Positions 4,422 to 5,022 of a stretch of DNA of 5,022 nucleotides are shown here, in pieces. The stretch comes from Bacteroidia bacterium. GTDB lineage: Bacteria; Bacteroidota; Bacteroidia; UBA8524. The stretch is from assembly GCA_023277325.1 (NCBI GenBank), contig JALRIQ010000255.1:1-5022 (forward strand). Reading direction: 5' to 3'. The notes under the pieces are model-generated. The model was not told the origin of the DNA. It did no database searches and saw only the letters and a list, made by a program, of their open reading frames with translations. How positions within the stretch are numbered: the first letter of the stretch is position 1; each line of letters opens with the position of its first letter. The position numbers and the translations under genes were made by a program.

Positions 4422-5022
4422 TTAAGCTTCAGCCAATTCACCTTCTGAGTAAGACTCAATTGGAGGACAAGAACATACGAGATTTCTATCTCCATATGTA
4501 CTGTTAATACGGCTCACTGCAGGCCAGAATTTATTTGCTCTGGTATAAGGCAATGGATAAGCCGCTTTCTCACGTGAATACGGACGGTCCCAAGCATCAT
4601 TGATCACAACTTCTGCAGTATGCGGCGCATGCTTTAATACGTTTTGCTCACGGTCTGCTAATCCAGACTCGATTTCACCGATTTCATTTCTAATAGCAAT
4701 AAGGGCTTCACAGAAACGATCCAACTCTACTTTGCTTTCACTTTCCGTTGGCTCTACCATCAAGGTACCGGCAACCGGGAAAGAAACTGTTGGCGCATGA
4801 TAACCGTAATCCATCAAACGTTTTGCAATATCCTCCACCTCAACACCTGCGCTTTGTTTGAATTCACGTGTATCAAGAATCATTTCGTGGGCAACACGGT
4901 TATTTGTTCCTTTGTACAATGTTTTGAAGTAAGGCGCCAAAACTGTTTGCATATAGTTCGCATTGAGAATAGCCACTTTCGTTGCATTCATCAAACCTTC
5001 TGAACCCATCATTTGGATATAG
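4422..5022 (-). CDS. gcvP: Glycine dehydrogenase (decarboxylating), P protein, C-terminal part (cut by window edge)
   Basis: The minus strand enters open at the window edge and ends with TAA at 4424-4422, giving the last ~199 residues of a protein usually about 950 residues long. Recognisable P-protein segments, in order, are [47 protein letters not shown] (written here as one known block; its core is His-Ala-Pro-Thr and Val-Glu-Pro-Thr-Glu-Ser-Glu), [42 protein letters not shown] and [14 protein letters not shown]. The enzyme is the PLP-dependent decarboxylase of the glycine cleavage system, passing the aminomethyl group from glycine to the lipoyl arm of the H protein. The PLP lysine region is probably upstream, outside the window. 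A strong terminator follows the stop. The first Met codons inside the window are internal, not the start. It is convergent with the decayed locus and lipA, whose product makes the lipoyl group needed by the same system. Confidence 0.97.
   Translation of the reverse strand, partial: YIQMMGSEGLMNATKVAILNANYMQTVLAPYFKTLYKGTNNRVAHEMILDTREFKQSAGVEVEDIAKRLMDYGYHAPTVSFPVAGTLMVEPTESESKVELDRFCEALIAIRNEIGEIESGLADREQNVLKHAPHTAEVVINDAWDRPYSREKAAYPLPYTRANKFWPAVSRINSTYGDRNLVCSCPPIESYSEGELAEA

Noticed and set aside
4295..4507. A plus-strand reading frame of 70 residues running through the terminator
   Set aside because: It reads through the strong terminator hairpin at 4374-4400 into the antisense of gcvP, so it is unlikely to be a gene.
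4600..5003. Plus-strand reading frames opposite gcvP
   Set aside because: The minus strand is unmistakable gcvP; these are shadows.
1..5022. CRISPR array, tRNA, insertion sequence, phage or defence island
   Set aside because: No regularly spaced repeats, no cloverleaf, no transposase or integrase motifs and no terminal inverted repeats with target duplications were seen on reading both strands.

Overview
The window looks like a chromosomal segment of a Bacteroidota bacterium, probably of the flavobacterial side. The reasons are a gene remnant ending in a type IX secretion (Por) sorting domain and carrying the Cys-Asn-Ser-Thr-Val-Asn-Leu repeats of Bacteroidota adhesins, a YtxJ protein of the bacillithiol system, a tiny Cys-Pro-Ala-Tyr lipoprotein, a THUMP-like methyltransferase, mostly absent Shine-Dalgarno sites, and one good match to the Bacteroidota -7 box TAnnTTTG. 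Base composition looks moderate and even across the window; I did not count it.

Layout: (1) 1-332, minus: N-terminal part of a probable class I SAM methyltransferase, cut by the window edge. (2) 357-809, plus: a 36-residue lipoprotein and ytxJ, nine bases apart and in the same frame. (3) 806-1219, minus: an OsmC/Ohr-type protein meeting ytxJ tail to tail, the two stops sharing the palindrome CTAG. (4) 1251-2911, plus: an exported, probably outer-membrane protein of unknown function followed after 17 bases by lipA (lipoyl synthase), probably one operon. (5) 2912-4421: a region without an intact recognisable gene. It holds a degraded gene for a T9SS-sorted surface protein (3155-3976; at least three frameshifts and one in-frame stop), a hairpin, a doubtful small lipoprotein ORF that may also be broken, a 10-base tandem duplication and a strong bidirectional terminator. 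(6) 4422-5022, minus: the C-terminal fifth of gcvP, the glycine cleavage P protein.

Functional links: YtxJ (bacillithiol redox) and the OsmC protein (peroxide reduction with catalytic cysteines) both belong to thiol and peroxide stress handling, although they are convergent and not an operon. LipA makes the lipoyl cofactor carried by the H protein, which is the partner of the P protein encoded by gcvP, so two parts of lipoate-dependent glycine cleavage flank the decayed surface-protein locus. I see no CRISPR array, tRNA, rRNA, insertion sequence, phage gene or defence cassette, and nothing that amounts to a new biological system. The most notable signal is the decayed T9SS gene, which can only be recognised by joining three reading frames.
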